A stretch of DNA of 64,000 nt from a virus: positions 1 to 64,000 of the IMG/VR virus record IMGVR_UViG_3300030044_000014; one strand, 5' to 3'. This document shows, piece after piece, positions 46,997 to 54,801 of the stretch. The notes beneath the pieces were generated by a model, which was given only the letters and a program-made list of their open reading frames with translations, ran no database searches and was not told the origin of the DNA. Within the stretch, counting starts at the first letter, position 1. Each line of letters opens with the position of its first letter. A program made the position numbers and the translations under genes.

Positions 46997-47786
46997 CTTG
47001 ATCCTTATTCTTTAGAACTGTATCTTCGAAGATCTTTTGTTGCAGAGCTTGTAGATCAATCCCCATCTCTTTCATGACCTTGCGGTAAGTCGTTTTCTTT
47101 AGAGTTACTGTTCTCTTACCGTTATACTCACCATACGTAACTGAAACAGAGTCGGGATTGTATTCATTCTCAATGTTATAAGAGACACCTGCATCCCAGA
47201 ATGACTCAAGGGGTGTGTAAGCACCTTTCATAGCAATCTTGATCTCACAGATGCGAACCTGCTTCTCTACATATTCCTCGTATGCATCAGGAGTATGAAA
47301 GTAGCAGTGAAGCGTTCCGTACTTCTCTTTCAGCTGACCAAGAGTGATCTTGGGCTTATCAATCTTATTGAGTATAGGGTTAACATACTTAATCTTAAGA
47401 GCTTTTGCGCCATAGAAATAGCTATGGAAGAAGCTACTGATAACTTTGCCAATCGCCTTAATGGGGTTTTTCTCTCGGTACTTGCCGTGCTTACCAAAAC
47501 CCAATTGAGTCTTAATAGCGTGGAACATGTTCTTCCAGGGTTCAACGATAAACCAAGCTCCGGCTCCGCTTCGGATATAGTAACCGCGCATAGTAGATTC
47601 ATTGCGCTTGAAGCCTAATTCCTTCTGGAGCAGATCCATCATCTCAAGTACTTCTGGTGCCCAAGCTAGTGGACAATCAGGTGAGCACTCAGATTTACTG
47701 AAGTACTTACGCTCTAGCTCTGCAAGAGCCTTCTCGTTCTCAGGTGTCTTCCACTTATCGTGGTAAGTAACTTCATTATTAAACAT
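46971..47786 (-). CDS. hypothetical protein with FEDTVLK tail (271 aa)
   Basis: Contains QLKEKYGTLHCYFHT, VRICEIKIAMKGAYTPLESF and the C-terminal QALQQKIFEDTVLKNKDQ. The QxKEKYGTL motif is common in phage proteins of unknown function. The closing FEDxVLK motif links it to 20976, 22805 and 33304. No catalytic motif was found. Confidence 0.6.
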   Translation of the reverse strand: MFNNEVTYHDKWKTPENEKALAELERKYFSKSECSPDCPLAWAPEVLEMMDLLQKELGFKRNESTMRGYYIRSGAGAWFIVEPWKNMFHAIKTQLGFGKHGKYREKNPIKAIGKVISSFFHSYFYGAKALKIKYVNPILNKIDKPKITLGQLKEKYGTLHCYFHTPDAYEEYVEKQVRICEIKIAMKGAYTPLESFWDAGVSYNIENEYNPDSVSVTYGEYNGKRTVTLKKTTYRKVMKEMGIDLQALQQKIFEDTVLKNKDQDENGKSGS

Positions 47787-48202
47787 TAGTCGATCTCTCT
47801 TTCGTACTCAGTGATCCACATCAGGATGAATCCAACTACTGCCATGCCGACAGCAGTGCCTAGAGCCATAGTTGTTCCGCTCACACCGAGAGTGTGATAC
47901 AAGATGGAGCAGATTACGCCAACCTCTGCATCAGCTTTCGATCTCATCGCTCCTTTATAGGCTGAATCTATGCAATTTTTCTCAATGTTGTACTGAGGTT
48001 CACCTTTGTCAGGATAGTAGCGACATTCCCAGTCAGAGTATTTTGCGAACTGTTCAATCATATCTTTACCAAAGTCGCCAGTAACGTAATGCGTATCATC
48101 TATAGTAACAGCTTTGTATCCATCTGTTAAAAACAGGAATAGGCCACCAATAAAGAACATAATTAAAAGTAATGAATTAAGTCTTACTAAAAACTGCTTC
48201 AT
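47786..48202 (-). CDS. membrane protein (138 aa)
   Basis: An N-terminal TM helix (NSLLLIMFFIGGLFLFLTDG), an extracytoplasmic-looking middle with three Cys (WECRYYPD, NCIDSAY, VGVICSI) and a C-terminal TM (ALGTAVGMAVVGFILMWI). Possibly a periplasmic-loop protein in superinfection exclusion or lysis control. Function unknown. Confidence 0.55.
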   Translation of the reverse strand: MKQFLVRLNSLLLIMFFIGGLFLFLTDGYKAVTIDDTHYVTGDFGKDMIEQFAKYSDWECRYYPDKGEPQYNIEKNCIDSAYKGAMRSKADAEVGVICSILYHTLGVSGTTMALGTAVGMAVVGFILMWITEYEREID

Positions 48203-48214
48203 GTCTAGTCTCCT

Positions 48215-48451
48215 CTATTCGCATGTTTCGCTGGAGTAAACTACAGTCTTGTCATTAAGAGTGTACTTGCATCCATCCCACTCAGTTAGATCGCAGGTAA
48301 CATTAGAACACTTAGTGTATTTAATATCTTTCTTAGATACGATCTGCTCGGTACGAAGATTAGATGTACCGTGATCAGTGCATGAAAGAACTTGTTTGTT
48401 TCCATGCTGGGTCATAGTACAGACCAGAACAGCAACAGTTAAAAATCCCAT
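48215..48451 (-). CDS. small exported Cys-rich protein (78 aa)
   Basis: Start at 48451 (AGAGGTG upstream): MGFLTVAVLVCTMTQHGNKQ looks like a signal or anchor sequence, then a domain with five further Cys (SCTDHG, TKCSNVTC, DGCKY, SSETCE) likely disulfide-bonded in the periplasm. It is next to the membrane protein 47786. Confidence 0.6.
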   Translation of the reverse strand: MGFLTVAVLVCTMTQHGNKQVLSCTDHGTSNLRTEQIVSKKDIKYTKCSNVTCDLTEWDGCKYTLNDKTVVYSSETCE

Positions 48452-48480
48452 TAGCACCTCTGAATGTTTATATATTCAGA

Positions 48481-48633
48481 TTACTTATACTTTTGTCTGT
48501 AAATGAAAAGTCTGACATTATCCATTGTTAGGTAGCGATCGCCTTTAATAACTTTGAGTTGGCGGAGTAGAGGCATCATAGCGCTAGTGGCATTTTCTTT
48601 CTTAAGATATTCTGCAGGATGAATAGGTTTCAT
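48481..48633 (-). CDS. small hypothetical protein (50 aa)
   Basis: MKPIHPAEYLKKENATSAMM plus LLRQLKVIKGDRYLTMDNVR, ending RQKYK. Lies 8 bp after the tRNA-fMet gene. No clear ribosome binding site, but the sequence is protein-like and its LLRQLKV helix echoes other small genes here. Function unknown. Confidence 0.45.
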   Translation of the reverse strand: MKPIHPAEYLKKENATSAMMPLLRQLKVIKGDRYLTMDNVRLFIYRQKYK

Positions 48634-48640
48634 AGAAAGA

Positions 48641-48718
48641 TGGTTGCGGGGGTGAGACTTGCACTCACATCATTTTGGCTTATGAGGCCAAGCTGGCACT
48701 TCTTCCAGTCACCCCGCG
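48641..48718 (-). tRNA. initiator-type tRNA-Met (anticodon CAT)
   Basis: Acceptor CGCGGGG / CCCCGCA with the C1-A72 mismatch that marks bacterial initiator tRNA, discriminator A and encoded CCA, the same acceptor sequence as E. coli tRNA-fMet. Anticodon stem TTGGC/GCCAA with loop CTCATAA (CAT); the three G-C pairs of canonical initiators are only partly present. T-arm GTGAG-TGCAAGT-CTCAC; the D arm is unusual. Confidence 0.8.
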
Positions 48719-48726
48719 AAGACATA

Positions 48727-48924
48727 TTATACACGTGTTGGTGGTTTCCCCAAAGGGGAATGTTTCATTATGAAACTGTGCGAACTAAAAACTGAGTCAC
48801 CTAAGTTGACAGCATTTAGCTTGTGAAGGAATAGACGCAGGTTCATTATATGTGCCTTTATCTCTTCTAGCTTCTCATCCACGGCTTGCATTCGAATAGA
48901 CTTAAGATACTCTGATCCTGTCAC
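48727..48924 (-). CDS. small hypothetical protein, GTG start (65 aa)
   Basis: GTG at 48924 overlaps the TGA of 48921. Helical protein (EYLKSIRMQAVDEKLEEIKAHI) with His/Ser-rich middle. Function unknown. Confidence 0.45.
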   Translation of the reverse strand: MTGSEYLKSIRMQAVDEKLEEIKAHIMNLRLFLHKLNAVNLGDSVFSSHSFIMKHSPLGKPPTRV

Positions 48925-49316
48925 ACTAGAGTCCTAGCGTAGTCAGCTAACTCTTGTGGCAATAGGTCAGGGTTCACACCTTTGGGCACGATTTTCGCTT
49001 TGACTCGGATCGTGCGAGGAACTGGATCGCTGATGCTAACAGGAGTACTAGTAAAGCTGTTTCCACCGTTTAATTCCTTGGCTTTCTTAATGTGGTTCAT
49101 CACCATGCTTCGTGCATAGCTACGGACTTCGCCGTGGTTGTTTCTATCTTTAGAGTAGTCGATGAGACCATTGATGATACCATTCATCACGTTAGCTTTC
49201 ACCGTCTCAAGTTGAGCAGAACTAAGAGCAATAAGAGCGTTATCAACATACTTATTAAACTGCGGCACCTGAAGTAAAATCTCAGCAATAACCGCTTCTT
49301 TTTGACCTAAGCTCAT
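48921..49316 (-). CDS. hypothetical protein (131 aa)
   Basis: Helical N-terminal domain (EAVIAEILLQVPQFNKYVDNALIAL, INGLIDYSKDRNNHGEVRSYARSMVMNHIKKAKEL) and a beta/Pro C-terminus. The ATG overlaps the stop of the small TM gene (49313). Function unknown. Confidence 0.5.
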   Translation of the reverse strand: MSLGQKEAVIAEILLQVPQFNKYVDNALIALSSAQLETVKANVMNGIINGLIDYSKDRNNHGEVRSYARSMVMNHIKKAKELNGGNSFTSTPVSISDPVPRTIRVKAKIVPKGVNPDLLPQELADYARTLV

Positions 49317-49426
49317 TTTAAACTCCCAATGAACCCGTTCAAGTGTACGTGGATTCCGAGCGTATTAAATGAAAAGCCCACTAGGCAAATGTAAATAACA
49401 AAAGCAAGAAATAAAAGTCTCAGCAT
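49313..49426 (-). CDS. small single-TM protein (37 aa)
   Basis: GGAGG 5 nt before MLRLLFLAFVIYICLVGFSF; one hydrophobic helix with a short tail. Its stop overlaps the next ATG (ATGA) and its start lies one base from the neighbouring gene. Membrane miniprotein of unknown role. Confidence 0.7.
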   Translation of the reverse strand: MLRLLFLAFVIYICLVGFSFNTLGIHVHLNGFIGSLK

Positions 49427-49427
49427 A

Positions 49428-49730
49428 TCAGCCTCCAAACGTAAATTCTTTTTGATTCCTATCAGTAATAATAAAGACTCTAATGTTCTCTACAGGAAGC
49501 ACTGTCCACTCGTATTGACAGAGCTGAAGTTTACCTGCAGCTTTGAGACCAGAGAGTAGCTTCTGCACCTCTTTAGCATGGTCTGGCTGCTGCTTTACTG
49601 TACGAATAACACCATCATCGATGAGAAGTTCTTGTTTCAGAAAGTAAATGATTTCATCTAGCTGCTGAGTCGTTTCCTGCAACCTCTGTAAGCACTGAAT
49701 CTCTCTAGATACTTTCCCGTGTACGCTCAC
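49428..49730 (-). CDS. hypothetical protein, GTG start (100 aa)
   Basis: GTG at 49730 lies inside the stop of the exonuclease gene behind GGAG. A helical N-terminus (VSREIQCLQRLQETTQQLDEIIYFLKQE) and a beta C-terminus (YEWTVLPVENIRVFIITD). Function unknown. Confidence 0.5.
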   Translation of the reverse strand: MSVHGKVSREIQCLQRLQETTQQLDEIIYFLKQELLIDDGVIRTVKQQPDHAKEVQKLLSGLKAAGKLQLCQYEWTVLPVENIRVFIITDRNQKEFTFGG

Positions 49731-50293
49731 ATCATCTCCATCAGCTTCATCCACACAGCCATAGTGGCTTGCGTGTCGTACTTCGCCTCGTGTACTTCAC
49801 CAGGTATTACGATCTTGAAGTATTCTACCAATGAGCCTAAAGACAGACCAAGGTCTGGCGGAAGCTTACCCTTAATCAGAAGACTGAATGCAATGCCAGT
49901 GATATCAACTGTGCGATAAGACACGAACTTATCCATCGTTTTCTTGCCCAGCAAATGCTCCTGCAACCAGGCTACATCGCGATGGACCTGCTTACCGACA
50001 GGAATTAACTGGATCTTGCCGTCATTAGAGTTCTTCTGTAAGAACCGGAACAACTTCTGTCCTGCCTCAGAGTAAGTGATAGAGACTTTGTCGTGGTTCA
50101 CAAGATTGATCTTGTTGATCTCAAGACCACCAGCTTCAACGTGGTAGACTCCATCGTTAGGCTTGACGAACATAGACAGACAGTCTACTACTTCCAGCTT
50201 AGTGTTCACTACTTCAAGATAGGTAGAGAGCAGGGAAACACCCTTGCTCAATCCACCTGTCTCATTGTCCATCGGTAAGAATAAGAACTCCAT
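49727..50293 (-). CDS. DnaQ-family (RNase T/DEDD) 3'-5' exonuclease (188 aa)
   Basis: DEDDh motifs: DNETGG with Asp9/Glu11, VGKQVHRDVAWL with Asp106, and HEAKYDTQATMAVW with His168 and Asp173. Length matches single-domain DnaQ/oligoribonuclease-like phage exonucleases. It acts on single-stranded DNA or RNA 3' ends and may proofread or degrade nucleic acid; located upstream of the ligase gene in the same direction. Confidence 0.85.
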   Translation of the reverse strand: MEFLFLPMDNETGGLSKGVSLLSTYLEVVNTKLEVVDCLSMFVKPNDGVYHVEAGGLEINKINLVNHDKVSITYSEAGQKLFRFLQKNSNDGKIQLIPVGKQVHRDVAWLQEHLLGKKTMDKFVSYRTVDITGIAFSLLIKGKLPPDLGLSLGSLVEYFKIVIPGEVHEAKYDTQATMAVWMKLMEMM

Positions 50294-50607
50294 TAGATCT
50301 CCCCAGGCTCTTTGCCGTCAATAACCATATTCTCGATACCTAGCTGCAGCTCTAGCTCGTCTCTCTGCTTGCGTAGGTCCTCAATGCACTCGATAAGCTT
50401 TACCATGTTGTTCATTGCAGCTGCAGCAAACTGAGCGTCATCGCCGCACCATGCAACATGTTGCTTATACTGTTCTGGCACATCTGTAACATTGAACCAT
50501 CTATTGAATGGTCCACGTACTGTACCGCCATTGGCATACCACTCATTAACTTTAGTGGACGCAGCAGCGATTGCTTTAAGCTTCTCTAACTCTGCGATTG
50601 AGATCAT
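50293..50607 (-). CDS. hypothetical protein (104 aa)
   Basis: MISIAELEKLKAIAAASTKVNEWYANGG, WFNVTDVPEQYKQHVAWCGDDAQFAAAA, then a coiled coil (IECIEDLRKQRDELELQLG). The first and second segments resemble many short early phage proteins of unknown function. Confidence 0.55.
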   Translation of the reverse strand: MISIAELEKLKAIAAASTKVNEWYANGGTVRGPFNRWFNVTDVPEQYKQHVAWCGDDAQFAAAAMNNMVKLIECIEDLRKQRDELELQLGIENMVIDGKEPGEI

Positions 50608-50681
50608 TAGTTCACCAATACAAAGAGTACCAATAGAGTTGGTTCAAGGTAAAGATACAGGAAGTAGGTTGCAAACATCAT
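50607..50681 (-). CDS. 24-aa membrane peptide
   Basis: Begins with ATGA overlapping the ligase stop and ends TAATG overlapping the next start. MMFATYFLYLYLEPTLLVLF is almost wholly hydrophobic. The overlap at both ends supports translation. Could be a small inner-membrane peptide. Confidence 0.5.
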   Translation of the reverse strand: MMFATYFLYLYLEPTLLVLFVLVN

Positions 50682-51811
50682 AACTCATCCTTAAACCGCT
50701 CGCCGACGGGGAAGATTGGGATACCGTACTTAGAGATATACTGGTACTTAACAACAAGGGTTTTACCCTGCCACAATGAATGGTCGTTGAAGAAGTCCAT
50801 TAGGCGTTCTTTAGGACCGCGCATCTTAACATCAAACGTGTCCTCACCTTTGGGTGCAGTAGGCGAATGACATACGAAGATGGCGCAGCCAGCATAGCCG
50901 CCACGACCCTCTTTAATACCGACGATTTGGAAGTCTGCGTCTTGAAACTCTTTAATCTTCTGTAGTCCATAGCTACGCTTACCTTGGTACTCGCCCTCGA
51001 TATTGCGAGCCATTCCGCCTTCATATCCACGCTTCAAGAAAGACTCAAACGCATTCATCATGTCGTCTTCAGTCTTAACAGATACAGTCTCAGTAACGAA
51101 TATGTAGTTGCACATACCGTTGACCATCTCGTAGCAATGAACGCTAGTGCGAAGGTTTTCAAATCTAGTAGCAAAACCATCCTTAGATGGCTTGTCGTAC
51201 ACGTGGTATTGAACCTCAGTACAGTTCTTCGCAGGCACTTCTTGACGAATCAATGAAGCAAGCTCTTCGAAGTTATCTTTGTAGGCGTGATTGTAAAGCT
51301 CTCCGTCGATCTCGTGGTATCCAGTAGTGAAGATCTTTTGAAGCTCCTCTACGATATGAGGACAGCTTGTGATGGGCTTGCGAGTACGAGACCAGAGCTT
51401 AGCAACACCGTCTTTAATGGTAGCAAGACAACGGTGACCGTTCAACTTAGGTTGAGTGTACGCTGGATACTTGATCTTATGGCCGTGGTCTGCGAACTTG
51501 TGAGCAAGCATGCAGTCATATCCACCGTCGATGTCTTTTTCGCCAGCTTCAGCACGGGAAACGTCTTCAACGTATCCCTTCTTGATCTTGCCTTCCCACT
51601 TTGCAGTGGCTTCGGCTAATGCTTGTTGTTCAGGAGTAGTAGCGTTCGCACGACCGGCATTCTTGCCCTCTTTGATTACTTCTTCAGTGCGTTGAATCTT
51701 ACCGTCTTGTTGCCCAAAGTTAACAATAATGTTATTGCCATCAACACCAATTGACCACATTTGAGTCTTACCAGAACTAGCTTTTTTATACAAAACCGGC
51801 AAAGTTTTCAT
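50678..51811 (-). CDS. ATP-dependent DNA ligase (377 aa)
   Basis: Start at 51811 (MKTLPVLYKKASSGKTQMWS). An N-terminal WGR-like domain (~1-45), then the nucleotidyltransferase core: PKLNGHRC with the adenylation Lys122 (the usual KxDG has Asp where Asn stands), YHEIDGEL (motif III-like), GGMARNIEGEY and YGLQKIKEF motifs, and a C-terminal OB-fold-like part. Seals DNA nicks using ATP. The Asn in the KxDG motif is unusual but could be tolerated. Confidence 0.85.
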   Translation of the reverse strand: MKTLPVLYKKASSGKTQMWSIGVDGNNIIVNFGQQDGKIQRTEEVIKEGKNAGRANATTPEQQALAEATAKWEGKIKKGYVEDVSRAEAGEKDIDGGYDCMLAHKFADHGHKIKYPAYTQPKLNGHRCLATIKDGVAKLWSRTRKPITSCPHIVEELQKIFTTGYHEIDGELYNHAYKDNFEELASLIRQEVPAKNCTEVQYHVYDKPSKDGFATRFENLRTSVHCYEMVNGMCNYIFVTETVSVKTEDDMMNAFESFLKRGYEGGMARNIEGEYQGKRSYGLQKIKEFQDADFQIVGIKEGRGGYAGCAIFVCHSPTAPKGEDTFDVKMRGPKERLMDFFNDHSLWQGKTLVVKYQYISKYGIPIFPVGERFKDEL

Positions 51812-51864
51812 GTATTTCACCACCATAAGATCAAATTTATCCAGTTATATGATATAATCAGAAT

Positions 51865-52386
51865 ATGAAAAATTGTTCCAATTCTAGTTGTACACAAGTA
51901 AATCCTCAACCATTAATTAACTTTGCTAAAAATCAAAAGAGCAAAGATAAACTACAACCATGGTGCAAATTATGTTGTAAAAGGCGACAAGCTGAATATC
52001 AAGTACAAAATAGAGAAAGTGTCAACAAAACTGCAAGAGAGTGGTGTAGACGCAATAAAGAAAAAACCAACAAGAAATGCAAAGAATATTATGACAATAA
52101 TCCAGATAAAGTTAAAGACTATAAGTTGCGAACTAGTTTTGGCATAACATTAGAACAATATAGGAAAATGTCTGCAAGTCAGAATCACACTTGTGCTATA
52201 TGTAAACAGCCAGAAACTTCTAAAGATCATAGAGGGAAGTTGAGATATTTAGCAGTCGATCACTGTCATAAAACAGGTAAAATTAGAGGCCTATTGTGTC
52301 AAAAACATAATAGAATGCTTGGTCTTGCAAACGATGAACAACATATACTGTTGGCAGCTGCAGATTACGTTAGTAAAAATAAATAA
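51865..52386 (+). CDS. HNH homing endonuclease (173 aa)
   Basis: Rightward gene between two leftward genes. Zinc motif CSNSSCTQ...WCKLCCKRR, linker, FGITLEQYRKMSASQNHTCAIC and HNH core LAVDHCHKTGKIRGLLCQKHN. Paralogue of 36056, 56702 and the broken 17825. A TATAAT (51853-51858) stands just upstream. Probably a mobile intergenic homing gene. Confidence 0.9.
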   Translation: MKNCSNSSCTQVNPQPLINFAKNQKSKDKLQPWCKLCCKRRQAEYQVQNRESVNKTAREWCRRNKEKTNKKCKEYYDNNPDKVKDYKLRTSFGITLEQYRKMSASQNHTCAICKQPETSKDHRGKLRYLAVDHCHKTGKIRGLLCQKHNRMLGLANDEQHILLAAADYVSKNK

Positions 52387-52809
52387 TCATTTAAACTTCT
52401 CCACTGCTCTGATTGCAGAGCTAGAAATATGAACCAAAGTGCGATCACAGATGAAATATACGATCGGAATCGTAAGTCCAAGGTCCTCACACCAGTACTG
52501 CTGAGTCTTCTCTGCATCTAGATCTTTGCCGTCACGTAGGCCACGAATGATTGCTACTGCGTCAACATGTTTTGCAAAGTCAGGAAGTAGTCCGTCATAA
52601 GTTTGCACATCAACATACTGATCGTTATATCTAACGTGTTCTGGAATCCTAAAGATTGGATTGTTATTGTGAGGGTTATTGAAGTTCTTTTCTGGGTTAT
52701 TACCAATGCCAATAATAACCTTATCGAACAAGAGCAATGACTTATTTAGTATTTCTTCGTGACCTTTATGCCACGGGTTAAAGCTTCCTGGATATATTGC
52801 TACTCTCAT
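52387..52809 (-). CDS. cytidylyltransferase-like / CoaD-like adenylyltransferase (140 aa)
   Basis: MRVAIYPGSFNPWHKGHEEIL carries the (T/H)xGH motif; VQTYDGLLPDFAKH...AIIRGLRDGKDLDAE.Q and the C-terminal ISSSAIR follow phosphopantetheine adenylyltransferase (CoaD) closely. The same fold includes NMN adenylyltransferases, which would complete NAMPT-based NAD salvage, but the IIRGLR and YDGLL motifs favour CoaD. Cellular CoaD is ~160 aa. Substrate should be tested. Confidence 0.8.
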   Translation of the reverse strand: MRVAIYPGSFNPWHKGHEEILNKSLLLFDKVIIGIGNNPEKNFNNPHNNNPIFRIPEHVRYNDQYVDVQTYDGLLPDFAKHVDAVAIIRGLRDGKDLDAEKTQQYWCEDLGLTIPIVYFICDRTLVHISSSAIRAVEKFK

Positions 52810-53237
52810 AAGAACAGCCCAGCCATAGCAAGAATGGTTAGACCATGCAAGAGCTGATCAAACCCGATTGTGGTGTAAAACAGGTGATCATTCCAGTACT
52901 GCCAGTTCTTACCACTCTCAGCCATCCACTTATTTTTCTCTTCTTGAGAAATTGTGAAGGCATCAGCTTCTTTCTTGATTCGATAGTAGGCGCTTGCCTT
53001 ATATAAGCGCCAGATGTTCCAATCAATCACGCCATGAATAAGGGAATTTAGTAGGGCAATCTTAAGTGCTATCAACGGATTGACAACGATCATAAGTCCA
53101 AATAAGAAGAATGCGGTTTGAATAGCCAGGTGCTTTGCGAGCCAGATAAACTCTGAACTCTTCTTTTGACCCATCTCACGCGATTGAAATATAAAATCTG
53201 CCACAAAATGCAGAATAAACATGTATGCGATGATCAT
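52806..53237 (-). CDS. DUF3307-like membrane protein (143 aa)
   Basis: LHFVADFIFQSREMGQKKSSEFIWLAKHLAI, NSLIHGVIDWNIWRLYKA, WNDHLFYTTIGFDQLLHGLTI: conserved HxxxD..FQ, H..ID and DHxFxxxIGxDQxLH elements of DUF3307 proteins with about four TM helices. Function of the family is unknown. Confidence 0.65.
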   Translation of the reverse strand: MIIAYMFILHFVADFIFQSREMGQKKSSEFIWLAKHLAIQTAFFLFGLMIVVNPLIALKIALLNSLIHGVIDWNIWRLYKASAYYRIKKEADAFTISQEEKNKWMAESGKNWQYWNDHLFYTTIGFDQLLHGLTILAMAGLFL

Positions 53238-53269
53238 AGACCCTCCTTATAGAGGATTATACGATCAGA

Positions 53270-53944
53270 TTATTCGTCAGTGCCCGAGCATGTATGAGGA
53301 GCAAGGTAAGAGATATACACGTCGCAATCGAGCTTAACGATCTTCTGAGCGAGGTGTAACTTCACCATCTCTTCAGAGTCAACAGACCATTCGGTATCGG
53401 TGATCTTTTTTTCGTAATCAGCCTTAGACATACCAATCACAGAGTAGATGGCTTCGTCGAACTCATCAGATGATCTCTGTAAGCCCTCGATGGCACGAGT
53501 ATTGTGAACTAGTTTAGCAGTTGCGTGTTGCCAGAACATCTCGTGCATAATCATTCTAGAGTTTGCTACGACAAGGCGATGTAGACTGGTTGCTTGGATG
53601 TATCCTGCAGCAGAGCCACAGTACTTACAGATAACTACGACATTGGGGAGTTGAGCTATTAGCTTTCTGAGTACGACTGCTTGGTCGTATTGTCCGCCAC
53701 CAGAGTTAATAATAAGGTAGATATTCTGGTCTTGTGGAACCATCACGCGCTTACCAATGATGGCATTGAACCAAGTGTTGACGGATACCGCGGTGAACTC
53801 ACCCTCGAGCACCATCGTATTTTGAGCTGTCATGGTGACTGTTTCAATTGGCTTATTAGGAGTTACGGCTGCGACAACCACTAGGGTGAAGAACAATGAC
53901 AAGAAAAGAATTGACATTCTTTTAAGGATCTGTCTGACGATCAT
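53270..53944 (-). CDS. membrane-anchored SppA/ClpP-like serine protease (224 aa)
   Basis: Start at 53944 (MIVRQILKRMSIL), GGAG 6 nt upstream. TM helix (about residues 10-27), then a ClpP/SppA-fold domain: LIINSGGGQYDQAVVLRK, KYCGSAAGYIQATS (candidate nucleophile Ser in CGSAAG) and RMIMHEMFWQ (His). Localised to the membrane with the catalytic domain probably periplasmic. May degrade membrane or signal peptides, or entry-blocking proteins. Third member of this fold in the window. Confidence 0.75.
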   Translation of the reverse strand: MIVRQILKRMSILFLSLFFTLVVVAAVTPNKPIETVTMTAQNTMVLEGEFTAVSVNTWFNAIIGKRVMVPQDQNIYLIINSGGGQYDQAVVLRKLIAQLPNVVVICKYCGSAAGYIQATSLHRLVVANSRMIMHEMFWQHATAKLVHNTRAIEGLQRSSDEFDEAIYSVIGMSKADYEKKITDTEWSVDSEEMVKLHLAQKIVKLDCDVYISYLAPHTCSGTDE

Positions 53945-53994
53945 AATTAACTCCAGGTTCATCTTCTAATGATACCCTGGATAAGGATTAGACA

Positions 53995-54801
53995 CTATTG
54001 GTTACCGAGTAGTTCTCGCACCATTTTGCCAGTCTTAATCGCTGTTGCTTGCGATGTTCCAGTCATGAATGCTTGACCTTCAGCAGATGAATACGAGCGT
54101 GCGTTTGTACCAAACTCCCACACTTTTACAGTCGAACCATAGTTAGAAGTTGGTGCTCTCTTGCCACTCTCTTCCTTATTGCCGACAACAACGATGCGCT
54201 TGTCGTAGTAAGCAGGATAGTAATGCTTGCCAGCCTGATCGATGTCAGACTTCTCATTGCCTGCAGCAAATACCAGAGTGATACCCTTGTTCAAGGCTTC
54301 CTCAACAAGAGCTTTCTCTTCTGAACTTGAGTCAGTACCGCCACCAGAGATGTTGATAAAGTCTACCTTCTCGTCTATAGCAGCCCTAATAGCCTTTTTC
54401 ATTGATTCGAGGTTATTATTGTAAGGTTTAGTGGGGTCATAATACTTCAGAACCACGATGCAGAAATTAGCTTTCATGTTTGCAATTGTCTTAGGATAGA
54501 CGCCATAACCTAGGAATTTGTTCTTGGCATATTGATCGATGAGACCAGCGATATGAGTGCCATGGCCATGATGATCTGTCAGACCAGTATCAGTGAAGTC
54601 CTTGCTTCCGGTCTCGCAGATCATTGGGGAATAGCGTAAAGAATCGGCGATACCTGTGTCGATAACTGCGATCTTAATAAGATGATGTAGCTTGCTAGCC
54701 TGAGTAACCACTTCTTTAGCCGGAGGCGTGGTATTTGCCTCACTGGCCGAACAGCCAGCGATTATAGCTATACTAGGTATTAGAACCTTTAGGCTTTTCA
54801 T
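53995..54801 (-). CDS. subtilisin-like (S8) serine protease lipoprotein (268 aa)
   Basis: Start at 54801 (GGAAGGTG upstream). Lipobox IIAGC with Cys17 suggests a lipid-anchored periplasmic or outer-membrane enzyme. Catalytic triad: Asp48 in VIDTG, His80 in GHGTHIAG, Ser250 in GTSQATA, oxyanion Asn182 in AAGNE. No propeptide longer than ~15 residues. A lipoprotein subtilase in a phage is uncommon; it could cleave host surface proteins, phage receptors, or prevent superinfection. Next to the SppA-like gene. Confidence 0.9.
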   Translation of the reverse strand: MKSLKVLIPSIAIIAGCSASEANTTPPAKEVVTQASKLHHLIKIAVIDTGIADSLRYSPMICETGSKDFTDTGLTDHHGHGTHIAGLIDQYAKNKFLGYGVYPKTIANMKANFCIVVLKYYDPTKPYNNNLESMKKAIRAAIDEKVDFINISGGGTDSSSEEKALVEEALNKGITLVFAAGNEKSDIDQAGKHYYPAYYDKRIVVVGNKEESGKRAPTSNYGSTVKVWEFGTNARSYSSAEGQAFMTGTSQATAIKTGKMVRELLGNQ

